DNA from: JAHJGG01 sp041658785
Lineage (GTDB): Bacteria > Patescibacteriota > Patescibacteriia > Magasanikbacterales > UBA922
DNA: 22,505 nucleotides
Direction: 5' to 3'
Assembly: GCA_041658785.1 (NCBI GenBank)
Contig: JBAZZL010000017.1
Coordinates: forward strand, 1-22,505
Below the pieces are notes generated by a model. The model was not told the origin of the DNA and did not search any database. It saw nothing but the letters and a program-made list of their open reading frames with translations. Each line of letters opens with the position of its first letter. The first letter of the stretch is position 1. The translations under genes were made by a program, and so were the position numbers. This document shows positions 7,121 to 13,103 of this stretch, one piece after another.

Positions 7121-7489
7121 CTAAAGCAGAGCCTTTAACACAAAATAAGAAATGCTGTACGACGCCAAAATGATAATCAGCCCGATTATCGCCATCCGGA
7201 TAATCCCCTGCGCTTTCTTGGCTTTTTCTTCATCCCCGCGCGCCAGCATCCAAGTAAATCCGGCGTAAACCAAAAGCGCGGTAAAGATAATGCCCAAAAA
7301 AGCCATCGCGGTCTGCACCACAACGCCAATCTTTTGGGCAAAAGTCGTTTCCGTGGTCCCAGCCGCGTCATAACCCGCTTCTCTCGCCGCGCTTTTCAAA
7401 AGATTATCGCCAAGATCAATGGCGCTGACCGTTATCGGAGTTAAAACAAAGAAAAACAATAAACTTGATACCAAGACTAATTTTTTCAT
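7121..7489 (-). CDS. Pilin-like two-TM protein P3 (shortest form)
   Basis: At 122 aa this is close to a minimal array unit. Signal peptide is 1-23 (TVSA|IDL), the head 24-52 is short and cysteine-free, helix 1 is about 55-81 (VVVQTAMAFLGIIFTALLVY), the loop is ARGDEEKAKKAQG, helix 2 is about 98-119, and the protein ends KALL with no tail. It is probably nearest to a bare VirB2/TrbC-like subunit. Upstream are a D palindrome (7513-7546) and E-type repeats. No ribosome binding site is clear (leader CCTATTATT). Confidence 0.78.
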   Translation of the reverse strand: MKKLVLVSSLLFFFVLTPITVSAIDLGDNLLKSAAREAGYDAAGTTETTFAQKIGVVVQTAMAFLGIIFTALLVYAGFTWMLARGDEEKAKKAQGIIRMAIIGLIIILASYSISYFVLKALL

Positions 7490-7512
7490 AATAATAGGGA
7501 AATTAGAAAATG

Positions 7513-7546
7513 TCCCGCAGTGAGCGGGATCCCGCTTACTGCGGGA
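7513..7546. repeat. 34-bp palindrome D2
   Basis: TCCCGCAGTGAGCGGGA is followed by its near-exact reverse complement TCCCGCTTACTGCGGGA. Same position-by-position layout as D1, D3 and D4. Confidence 0.92.
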
Positions 7547-7548
7547 GA

Positions 7549-7608
7549 AAATAGAAATTGGAAATTGGAAAATAGAAATTGGAAATTGGAAACTGGAAAT
7601 TGGAAATT
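7549..7608. repeat. E-type array, GGAAATT orientation
   Basis: Repeats of AGAAATTGGAAATTGG with occasional AACTGGAAATT. It is in the opposite orientation to the larger array at 7830-8034, so the two could pair as a long imperfect stem around the B element. Confidence 0.85.
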
Positions 7609-7636
7609 ACTTTGAACTCATAGCGAGTTTTCACAA

Positions 7637-7731
7637 CTGTCATTCCCGCGGAGGCGGGAATCCAGCAATCGCCTTACGACTGGATTCCCGCCGGAGTTTA
7701 TCCTCGCGCAAGCGGGGGCGGGAATGACAGC
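7637..7731. repeat. B-family repeat, copy 2
   Basis: TGTCATTCCCGCGGAGGCGG...AATCCAG and the inverted CTGGATTCCCGCC...GCGGGAATGACA, with the same internal GGAGTTTATCC insert as the copy at 5015-5124 but a shorter central spacer. Confidence 0.88.
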
Positions 7732-7829
7732 CCAAAATATGTACAAATTTTTTGGCCACGTAAAGTGCAATATTTAAAATAACTCGCTACAAGTTCATAA
7801 CCTCTCACAGTGTTTCGTAATTCAACCTA

Positions 7830-8034
7830 TTTTCCATTTTCCATTTTCCATTTTCCAATTTCTAATTTCCAATTTCCAGTTTCCAGTTTCCAATTTCCAG
7901 TTTCCAATTTCCAGTTTCCAGTTTCCAATTTCCAGTTTCTAATTTCCAATTTCCAATTTCCAGTTTCTAATTTCCAATTTCCAGTTTCTAATTTCCAGTT
8001 TCCAATTTCCAATTTCCAATCACTAATTTCCAAA
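7830..8034. repeat. Long E-type array (TTTCCAAT/TTTCCAGT/TTTCTAAT, period 8)
   Basis: About 25 tandem units of an 8-bp word with variants AATTTCCA, AGTTTCCA and AATTTCTA; the first few units are TTTTCCA. The array runs into the 3' end of P4: the P4 stop codon and its last residues FGN are made of repeat sequence. An apparent open frame through the array on either strand is a product of the repeat. Confidence 0.93.
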
Positions 8035-8391
8035 TTTGCTCATCACTAAAAACGTAATCGCGTACGCGGAGATCACAATCACTAGGCCGATCAAGCTGTC
8101 AATAATAATTTTTTGCGCTTTTTTCACTTTTTCTTCTTCTCCGCGGGCGATCATCCACAGATAGCCGGCATAGACCATTAAAATAAGAAAAACCAAACCC
8201 AATAGCGTTAGAGCGATATTTATCGCTCTTCCCGCTATACTGCCGATATTATCCAATTTAGCCGTGCCTGCTCGCGCGCCGGCGCTGCCAAGATTTAACT
8301 TCGCGTCGCCAAGACTCCCCTCTGCCAGCGCGCCAGACGGAACAAACAATATTGTTGAAAAAAAGATAATGATGAAGATAGTGTATTTCAT
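8023..8391 (-). CDS. Pilin-like two-TM protein P4
   Basis: A 122-aa protein from ATG 8391 (MKYTIFIII). An upstream in-frame start at 8412 would add MRNSQKS, encoded next to repeat A3, and would spoil the signal peptide, so it is rejected. Signal peptide is 1-23 (GALA|EGS). The head (24-53) is Gly/Ala/Leu-rich without cysteine. Helix 1 (IALTLLGLVFLILMVYAGYL), loop ARGEEEKVKKAQK and helix 2 (LIGLVIVISAYAITFLV) fit the array consensus closely. The protein ends SKFGN, with the final codons and stop lying inside the 8-bp repeat array. The repeat has therefore reshaped or replaced the original gene end. Confidence 0.78.
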   Translation of the reverse strand: MKYTIFIIIFFSTILFVPSGALAEGSLGDAKLNLGSAGARAGTAKLDNIGSIAGRAINIALTLLGLVFLILMVYAGYLWMIARGEEEKVKKAQKIIIDSLIGLVIVISAYAITFLVMSKFGN

Positions 8392-8401
8392 AGATTTCTG
8401 T

Positions 8402-8538
8402 GAATTACGCATTTGTCATTCCAAGCCCATTCGACTCCCTTCGGTCGCTCAGGGCAGGCTCGGAGCCGAGAGCTTGCCCTGAGCCCTTCGGCTGCGCTCA
8501 GGATAAACTCCGCCGAGGGGAATCCCTTAACGCGCGTT
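8402..8538. repeat. A-family repeat A3 with long palindromic insert
   Basis: It starts TTACGCATTTGTCATTCC and ends GGGGAATCCCTTAACGCGCG. Between these lies a long insert with CCTTCGGTCGCTCAGGGCAGG, GGAGCCGAGAGCTTGCCCTGAGC and AGGATAAACTCCGCC. The insert is itself palindromic and related to the one in A7 (12110-12190). Confidence 0.82.
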
Positions 8539-8540
8539 TT

Positions 8541-8605
8541 CACATTTGTCATTCCGACCGATCCGCCAGCTGGCGGAGAGTGGAGGAATCCCTTAACGCG
8601 CGTTT
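8541..8605. repeat. A-family repeat A4 (3' bracket of the GIY-YIG gene)
   Basis: CACATTTGTCATTCCGACCG, palindrome TCCGCCAGCTGGCGGA (8562-8577), then GGAGGAATCCCTTAACGCGCG. The GIY-YIG stop codon (TTA at 8593-8595 on +) and its last three codons are inside this copy. Confidence 0.88.
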
Positions 8606-8892
8606 ATTAACAAGCTCCCGTAATCTTCCCAATGCGGATTTTTCTGCTTAATCAATGTTTCTTTCTTCTTTCTTGACCATTTTTTCAATTGTTTCTCTCT
8701 GGCAATTGCTTCACGTATGTCGTGATATTCTTCCCAATATATCAATTTTGAACAATTATATTTTCTGGTAAAACCGTTGTTTAATTTGAATCTGTGTTGA
8801 AAGTTTCTTCGCGCGATATTGTTGGTGACGCCGATATAAAGTGTGCCGCTCGGGCTGGCCATGATATAGATATAATACAAACGTTGTTGCAT
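8593..8892 (-). CDS. GIY-YIG nuclease domain protein
   Basis: A 99-aa single-domain protein of the UPF0213/YhbQ-like GIY-YIG group, cytoplasmic. The motif appears as YYIYIM (residues 6-11) and LYIGVTN (19-25), followed by the conserved Arg (ARRNFQHR) and the metal-binding Glu in REKQLKKWSRKKKE. The family's C-terminal NPHWEDYG is present. ATG 8892 is preferred; an in-frame GTG at 8898 would add two residues. Its ends lie in inverted copies of the A repeat: the start follows AACGAGTGAAT, and the terminal INAR-stop is encoded by GCGCGTTAAGGGATTCC. Short A copies elsewhere keep its first codons. Single-domain members are known as DNA nucleases of unclear role. A mobility role for this one is inferred from the bracketing repeats. 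It interrupts the pilin-like array between P4 and P5. Confidence 0.92.
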   Translation of the reverse strand: MQQRLYYIYIMASPSGTLYIGVTNNIARRNFQHRFKLNNGFTRKYNCSKLIYWEEYHDIREAIAREKQLKKWSRKKKETLIKQKNPHWEDYGSLLINAR

Positions 8893-8977
8893 ATTCACTC
8901 GTTAAGGGATTCCTCGGCTGCGTTCATCCCGATGCGAATCGGGATTCACTTCGCTCGGAATGACATTGACGTCAACC
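8893..8977. repeat. A-family repeat A5 (5' bracket of the GIY-YIG gene)
   Basis: Reads ATTCACTCGTTAAGGGATTCCTC, then the insert CCCGATGCGAATCGGG, then CACTTCGCTCGGAATGACATT. It is inverted relative to A4, so the nuclease gene is enclosed by inverted repeats. E-type units (8986-9016) follow up to the P5 stop codon. Confidence 0.88.
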
Positions 8978-9027
8978 AATCGCTTTCCAATTTCTAATTT
9001 CCAATTTCCAGTTTCACAATTTCACAG

Positions 9028-9723
9028 TCAAAATATATCCTCCGCGTAACGCCGTTCAAATTCTGCTTCACACCCTTCGGCATTCAAATCTCCGCGCCAA
9101 TCCCAGTGCGTGGGACCAACTAACACATCTTCCGGCGGTTCCGGAGTTTCTCCCCGCGCTCGGCAATCCTCTTGGGTGGTGATGCGCCAGGTCCAATACT
9201 TGTTTGGCGAATCAAGAAAATCCCACGATTCATTGCTTCTTTGCCTTTGCACCTCGTCAAAACAGCATCCGGTCTCCACACTGCCGGAATCATACCCGCC
9301 GCCAATGCTTCCCGCAGGTTCTTCAGACGGCTCCGTTCCTTTCAAAAGTCCAGTAGACACAATTACCGACATCCCGTACGCGCTGACAATCAAGACCAAA
9401 CCGATAACCGCCGCGATCAGAGTCTTTCGCGCTTTGGTCGCGGCTTCTTCTTCTCCCCGCGCCGTCATCCAGCGAAATCCGGCATAGAACACTAGTACAA
9501 AAAAGAATATGCCCACCGTGGTTAACAATATCCTCACTGCCTCTCCGGTGGCGCTCACCACATCTGTTTTCGCCACGCCAGTCCGATCAACAGTCTCCCC
9601 TAAAAAACGGCCGGCATCGAGGACATTAGGAGGGGGTTCTGCAAAAACCAACAAAGGAGCTAAAACTAATATTCCAAATATAAATATGCTGATTACTAAT
9701 CTTTTCCGATTCACGAATAACAT
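9028..9723 (-). CDS. Pilin-like protein P5 with C-terminal cysteine domain
   Basis: A 231-aa protein. Signal peptide is 1-28 (LVFA|EPP), followed by a short head (29-58) and helix 1 at 63-86 (RILLTTVGIFFFVLVFYAGF). The loop is TARGEEEAATKARK and helix 2 is 104-127. Unlike P1-P4, a folded-looking C-terminal domain of about 100 residues follows a Gly/Ser/Pro linker (130-150). It is rich in Trp and Asp/Glu and has four cysteines (CC at 153-154, then one in TQEDCRARG and one in AEGCEAEF). By topology this domain lies outside the membrane, where two disulfides could form. The domain is not recognised. ATG 9723 follows GTATACAATTTT with no Shine-Dalgarno sequence. Confidence 0.74.
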   Translation of the reverse strand: MLFVNRKRLVISIFIFGILVLAPLLVFAEPPPNVLDAGRFLGETVDRTGVAKTDVVSATGEAVRILLTTVGIFFFVLVFYAGFRWMTARGEEEAATKARKTLIAAVIGLVLIVSAYGMSVIVSTGLLKGTEPSEEPAGSIGGGYDSGSVETGCCFDEVQRQRSNESWDFLDSPNKYWTWRITTQEDCRARGETPEPPEDVLVGPTHWDWRGDLNAEGCEAEFERRYAEDIF

Positions 9724-9765
9724 AAAATTGTATACTGCACTACCCTCCGTTGAGACAGGTGGAGA

Positions 9766-9938
9766 TTAAATGGCGGGGATGATACAAACACCTCTATAAC
9801 ACACTAAACTTTCGGCACATCTTGCCCCCATTGTCTGGCACCGCTCTCCTACTTGCTGCGGGGTAATACAGATATTACGTAGAAAATCGCATAATTGTTC
9901 ACCAGTGCAGTCAGAAGTACTTTCACATACCCCCCCCC
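9766..9938 (-). other. Frameshifted cysteine-rich C-terminal extension of P6
   Basis: In the frame one base off from P6, the - strand encodes VCESTSDCTGEQLCDFLRN, then CITPQQVGERCQTMGARC, then AESLVCYRGVCIIPAI and a TAA stop at 9766-9768. There are eight cysteines in 56 residues, and spacing such as VCxxxxDC resembles the head of P8. Removing one G from the run at 9930-9938 joins this stretch to P6 and gives a single 241-aa protein. It is therefore read as the true C-terminal domain of P6, now out of frame. Confidence 0.75.
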
Positions 9939-10492
9939 TCAACAGGAGGAACAGGAGGAACATCCTGCTCCACTTCACTGCCAATCGCTCCGCCTTCCAC
10001 GCTATTAGCCATACACTCTCCATCATCCATTAGGTGCGTGCCAGAAGGACATGTATCAGCACCAGTTCCAGTATTACCCATACTATCTCCACCACTTTCC
10101 ACCGCTTCACTGCCAATCGCTCCGCCTTCCACGCTTTTTAAGACAAAACTGGTAATGGCATAAGACGCCAGCACAATCACCATGCCGATGGACGCCGCGA
10201 TAATGGTATTCAGCGCCTTCTTGGTATGCTCTTCATTGCCGCGGGCAGTCATCCAGAGAATCCCGGCGTAGACCATCAAGACAAAAAACAAGACGCCAAT
10301 CATAGATAGACCCGCGCCGATAACATTGCCGGCTAGGACCATCATTGAGCCTTGATATTTGGGAATAAGACCGGCCGCCGTGGCCGTCTCGCTAAGGCCA
10401 TAATCTCCCGCAAAGGTTGCTGTCAGGGGTACAAAAAATACAAAAGAAAAAATGATTGCTGAAATAATAAACGCGGTTTTTGTTTTAAACAT
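9923..10492 (-). CDS. Pilin-like protein P6, truncated at a G9 run
   Basis: As sequenced the protein is 189 aa from ATG 10492 (MFKTKTAFII); an earlier in-frame start at 10585 is rejected because it reads through repeat DNA and precedes a good signal peptide. Signal peptide is 1-28 (TATFA|GDY). Helices are about 56-82 (IGAGLSMIGVLFFVLMVYAG) and 98-119, with loop TARGNEEHTKKA. The outer C-terminal part has a 44-residue internal duplication (SVEGGAIGSE twice, about residues 120 and 164) with two cysteines between. It ends VPPVEGGGM because nine Gs shift the frame. With eight Gs it would continue into a cysteine-rich domain ending at 9766. Phase variation or a sequencing or assembly error are both possible. 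Confidence 0.74.
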   Translation of the reverse strand: MFKTKTAFIISAIIFSFVFFVPLTATFAGDYGLSETATAAGLIPKYQGSMMVLAGNVIGAGLSMIGVLFFVLMVYAGILWMTARGNEEHTKKALNTIIAASIGMVIVLASYAITSFVLKSVEGGAIGSEAVESGGDSMGNTGTGADTCPSGTHLMDDGECMANSVEGGAIGSEVEQDVPPVPPVEGGGM

Positions 10493-10534
10493 AAATTGGA
10501 AATTAGAAATTGGAAATGGGGAAATGGGGAAATA

Positions 10535-10715
10535 ATTAGGATTTACACGTTTGTCATTCCGAGCGAAGTGAATCCCGATTCGCATCGGGATGAACGGAGC
10601 CGAGGAATCCCTTAACGCATGTAATAATATAGACGCTATTGCATATTCACTCGTTAAGGGATTCCTCGGCTCCGTCCCGATGCGAATCGGGACTACGCTC
10701 GGAATGACACTGGGG
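10535..10715. repeat. A-family pair A6 (internally deleted GIY-YIG element)
   Basis: Two A copies face each other: TTAGGATTTACACGTTTG...GAATCCCTTAACGC on the left and CGTTAAGGGATTCC...GGAATGACACT on the right, both with the CCCGAT(T/G)CG palindromic insert. The centre, on the - strand, reads ATG CAA TAG CGT CTA TAT TAT, a decayed copy of the GIY-YIG start. The pair ends about 10 bp from the P7 stop codon. Confidence 0.88.
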
Positions 10716-10724
10716 TATATTTTA

Positions 10725-11168
10725 TTATTGCGGATACGCGCTCTCTCCGGTCGTTGCCTTATACAGCTCTTTTAATATAAAATTGCTGATCGCGTACGCG
10801 GACAAGATAATAACCAGGCCGATAACCGCGGCCATGAGAATCTTTTGCGCGCTTTTCGCGTTCTCCTCGTTTCCGCCCGATGTCATCCACTTGAATCCGG
10901 CGTAAACAATGATGACCACCGAGAGTATCCCGAGCAGGCTGAGCGCGACATTGATAATCCGTCCGACCAAAAGGCGCGGGTCAGTGGTGGAAAGTTTGGT
11001 AGCTTCTCCGCATTTTATTCCATACGGATCGCTTGGGTCAAACTCTGTGCAGCCACTACCGCCCTCTACTAAAGGATCGGCAAGCGCCGGCTGGAACAAA
11101 AACAACGTAAAAACAACAACGCTGGCAGTCATGAGAACGGATAAAATTCGTTTTTTTGCGTATGGCAT
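10725..11168 (-). CDS. Pilin-like protein P7
   Basis: A 147-aa protein. Signal peptide is 1-30 (QPALA|DPL). The head (31-63) has one cysteine pair (SGCTEF and GIKCGEA, residues 40 and 53) that could form a small disulfide loop, then TDPR before helix 1. Helices are about 68-94 (IINVALSLLGILSVVIIVYA) and 112-133, with loop TSGGNEENAKSAQK. The sequence INVALSLLGI is shared with P8, marking P7 and P8 as the closest pair and probable recent duplicates. The tail is short and ends GESAYPQ. ATG 11168 follows an A-rich leader (AATTAAAAAAAAAT) with no Shine-Dalgarno sequence. Confidence 0.78.
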   Translation of the reverse strand: MPYAKKRILSVLMTASVVVFTLFLFQPALADPLVEGGSGCTEFDPSDPYGIKCGEATKLSTTDPRLLVGRIINVALSLLGILSVVIIVYAGFKWMTSGGNEENAKSAQKILMAAVIGLVIILSAYAISNFILKELYKATTGESAYPQ

Positions 11169-11332
11169 ATTTTTTTTTAATTAGTGGTTGTTTAGTAGTA
11201 AGTTGTAAAGTTGTAAAGTTGTATCGCCTATCGCCTATCGGCCAACGCTAATAATCAATAACCAGACAAAAACATTTTCTGACCATTGATCATCAATCAT
11301 TAAACAATGATCTGACAACAATTACCCTCAAG

Positions 11333-11379
11333 AAGGGGCAGAGGTATCTTTTAGATATGATCCATTGCTCTGCCCCCTT
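11333..11379 (-). terminator. Hairpin downstream of P8
   Basis: On the - strand AAGGGGGCAGAG pairs with CTCTGCCCCTT around a 24-nt loop that contains a further ATATCTAAAAGATAC hairpin. It lies about 55 nt after the P8 stop codon. Only a short pyrimidine tail (CTT) follows, so termination is uncertain. The rest of 11185-11431 has no clear feature. Confidence 0.4.
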
Positions 11380-11431
11380 TGAAATTTTATTAAACGGAAC
11401 TTGTCCGGCGCAGCCCGCAGGCGTAGACGGA

Positions 11432-11962
11432 TTAAAGCGGCACCGTGCCTGACATCGTAGCATCCGAAAGAGCTTTAAGAACAAACTTGGCAATCGCGAA
11501 TGCTGACAATACTATCGCCAAACCGATAATTCCAGCAAAGATCAGCTTGCGCGCTTCCTGCGTCTTCTCGTCATTTCCGCCAGCCAACATCCACTTGAAT
11601 CCGCCAACTAATATAATCACCACCGCGACGATGCCGAGCAAGCTCAAAGCTACATTGATAATGCTTGCCACAGTCGTCTGCAAACCTTGTTTGCCAAGCT
11701 TGGTTGTATCTTGGATAGGCTTGATGCAAAATGGATCAGTCACAGGATCACATGTGCTGCCTACTGTTGCTCCCGCAACTACCGTACATGCGCCCCCAAC
11801 GCACGTTGAACCAGCGCCCACGCTGGCCACGCACTCCGCGTTGGTAGTACAAGCGCCGTATGCTGTCGGCGCTCCGGCCAAATATATTACCACCGACATT
11901 GCTATCGCTATTGCCACGATGACAGTTGATTTGTATTTTGCTAATGTTGCTATTCTATACAT
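11432..11962 (-). CDS. Pilin-like protein P8 with N-terminal cysteine head
   Basis: A 176-aa protein. The N-terminal hydrophobic segment is 12-31, with likely cleavage near AYG|ACT at 36-37. The head (37-97) has six cysteines at 38, 44, 54, 59, 71 and 79 in a Gly/Thr/Val-rich setting (AECVASVGAGSTCVGGAC), consistent with a disulfide-stabilised surface domain. Helices are about 100-125 (SIINVALSLLGIVAVVIILV) and 142-163, with loop LAGGNDEKTQEARK. This is the only array gene with a strong Shine-Dalgarno sequence: AAAGGGGGTG five bases before ATG 11962. It may therefore be the most highly translated member. Confidence 0.78.
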   Translation of the reverse strand: MYRIATLAKYKSTVIVAIAIAMSVVIYLAGAPTAYGACTTNAECVASVGAGSTCVGGACTVVAGATVGSTCDPVTDPFCIKPIQDTTKLGKQGLQTTVASIINVALSLLGIVAVVIILVGGFKWMLAGGNDEKTQEARKLIFAGIIGLAIVLSAFAIAKFVLKALSDATMSGTVPL

Positions 11963-11967
11963 GTTCT

Positions 11968-11977
11968 CACCCCCTTT
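11968..11977 (-). promoter_or_regulatory. Strong Shine-Dalgarno of P8
   Basis: AAAGGGGGTG pairs with the 16S 3' end over ten bases with one G-U wobble, at 5-nt spacing from the ATG. It fixes the P8 start. Other array genes lack such a site. Confidence 0.75.
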
Positions 11978-11987
11978 CTTGGTTAAG

Positions 11988-12226
11988 ATTAGGACTTACG
12001 CGTTTGTCATTCCGAGCGGAGTGAACGAGCTCGCGCGAGTGAACGCAGTCGAGGAATCCCTTAAAGAAGGTTCCTACGCTAATGTAATATCCACATAAAC
12101 CGTGCGTTAATGGATTCCCATTCGGCTTCGCTCAGGGCAAGCTCTCGGCTCCGAGCCTGCCCTGAGCGACCGAAAGAAGTCGAATGGACTCGGAATGACA
12201 TTGATGCCAAACGCGTAAGTCCTAAT
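11988..12226. repeat. A-family element A7 with complete terminal inverted repeats
   Basis: It begins ATTAGGACTTACGCGTTTG and ends with the inverted AAACGCGTAAGTCCTAAT. Inside are GTCATTCCGAGCGGAGTGAACG, the palindrome GAGCTCGCGCGAGT, GAGGAATCCCTTAA, a unique 45-bp centre, then an inverted half carrying the long GCTCAGGGCAAGCTCTCGG-type insert. This is the best copy for defining the outer ends of the family. Confidence 0.88.
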
Positions 12227-12348
12227 GTAGACACAATACCAACGTTGTTGCATATTCACTCGTTAAGGGATTCCTCGGCTGCGTTCATCCCGATGCGAAT
12301 CGGGATTCACTTCGCTCGGAATGACATTGGTGCCAGACATTGGTGCCA
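12227..12348. repeat. A-family repeat A8 with GIY-YIG 5' fragment
   Basis: On the - strand it reads CTTAACGAGTGAAT then ATG CAA CAA CGT TGG TAT TGT GTC TAC, matching the start of the GIY-YIG gene, and breaks off exactly where A7 begins. The outer side is GGAATGACATTGGTGCC with GACATTGGTGCC duplicated. It stops 2-4 bp short of the P9 stop codon. A7 plus A8 fill 11963-12349. Confidence 0.85.
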
Positions 12349-12349
12349 A

Positions 12350-12757
12350 CTACCCTCCCTTCGTTTCCATTATTCTAAACAACACCTCTAGCATAGCATA
12401 AGACGCAAAAATAATAAATAGACCCGCGACCGCAAATAGCATTGTTTTCGCGCCTTTTTGCACCCGCTGTGGATAACCCGCCGAAGTAACCCAACTAAAA
12501 GCGCCGTCAACAAAAACAAAAAGGGTAAGGGTCCCGAGCAATCCCAATATCACTTTTATCGCGTTTCCAATAATGGTAGGAATATCTTTATTATCATCTC
12601 CCAAAGGATTGTCCAGCCGCACCGGAGGCGATGGTTGATACGTGCCAGCGCCTGATGCTGACTGGGTCGCTACTTCTGATTTAACAACACCCATACCAAC
12701 AAACAAAGAAATCACCAAAAAGAAAATAAAAATTGTTATTCGGATTGGACGATTCAT
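12350..12757 (-). CDS. Pilin-like protein P9 (divergent loop)
   Basis: A 135-aa protein with N-terminal hydrophobic segment 7-25 and cleavage site unclear (near KSEVA|TQS). The head (31-58) is Ser/Pro-rich without cysteine. Helix 1 is about 63-90 (IGNAIKVILGLLGTLTLFVF), followed by helix 2 at about 105-129 (LFAVAGLFIIFASYAMLEVL). The inter-helix loop TSAGYPQRVQKGAK departs from the ARGEEE consensus: the acidic residues are replaced by YPQR, so the loop is purely basic. An Asp lies inside helix 1 (FVDGAF) where other members have Tyr-Ala/Gly-Gly. These changes suggest a specialised subunit. There is no Shine-Dalgarno sequence before ATG 12757. Confidence 0.72.
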   Translation of the reverse strand: MNRPIRITIFIFFLVISLFVGMGVVKSEVATQSASGAGTYQPSPPVRLDNPLGDDNKDIPTIIGNAIKVILGLLGTLTLFVFVDGAFSWVTSAGYPQRVQKGAKTMLFAVAGLFIIFASYAMLEVLFRIMETKGG

Positions 12758-12767
12758 AGTGATAGTG

Positions 12768-12861
12768 ATTGGAAATTAGAAACTAGAAATTGGAAATTGG
12801 AAATTGGTGATTGGTGATTGGTGATTGTCCCGCAGCGAGCGGGATCCCGCTTACTGCGGGA
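12768..12861. repeat. E-type units plus 34-bp palindrome D3
   Basis: AGAAATTGGAAATTGG units and four GGTGATTG-type units run into the palindrome at 12828-12861 (TCCCGCAGCGAGCGGGA with a near-exact inverse TCCCGCTTACTGCGGGA). Its left half matches D1 and its right half matches D2. Confidence 0.9.
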
Positions 12862-12909
12862 GAAATTAGTCTTGTTGATTTTTTCGGCTGTACTGCGATT
12901 TTATTAAGC

Positions 12910-13097
12910 TTAGGACTTACGCGTTTGGCACCAATGTCATTCCGAGCGTAGTCCCGATTCGCATCGGGACGGAGTCGAGGAATCCCTTAACGAGTGAATT
13001 TGCAACAGCGTCTATATTACATGATTACATGCGTTAAGGGATTCCTCGACTGCGTTCACTCGCGCGAGCTCGTTCACTTCGCTCGGAATGACATTGT
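12910..13097. repeat. A-family pair A9 (internally deleted GIY-YIG element)
   Basis: The left copy TTAGGACTTACGCGTTTGGC...GAATCCCTTAACGAGTGAAT is followed by TTG CAA CAG CGT CTA TAT TAC ATG (LQQRLYYM, 13001-13024), then directly by the right, inverted copy CGTTAAGGGATTCC...GGAATGACATT. The left insert is CCCGATTCGCATCGGG and the right insert is CTCGCGCGAGCTCG. The element ends 7 bp from the P10 stop codon. Confidence 0.9.
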
Positions 13098-13103
13098 AAA
13101 AAA

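Noticed and set aside
7810..8049. Open frames on both strands through the E-type array (ISNFQFPV-like and GNWKLETGNWKLE-like repeats)
   Set aside because: The frames exist because the 8-bp repeat lacks stop codons; there is no start context and no domain, and the composition follows the repeat.
8400..8651. Small + strand open frames across A3/A4
   Set aside because: They lie in palindromic repeat sequence and run into the antisense of the GIY-YIG gene.
11293..11493. Small - strand open frame downstream of P8
   Set aside because: It overlaps the P8 3' end in another frame, contains the GGGGCAGAG hairpin, and has no recognisable domain or signal.
12110..12391. Small + strand open frame (MDSHSASLRAS...)
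   Set aside because: Made entirely of A7/A8 repeat sequence; the same words (FARNDI, IPMRIGIHF) appear wherever A repeats are read in this frame.
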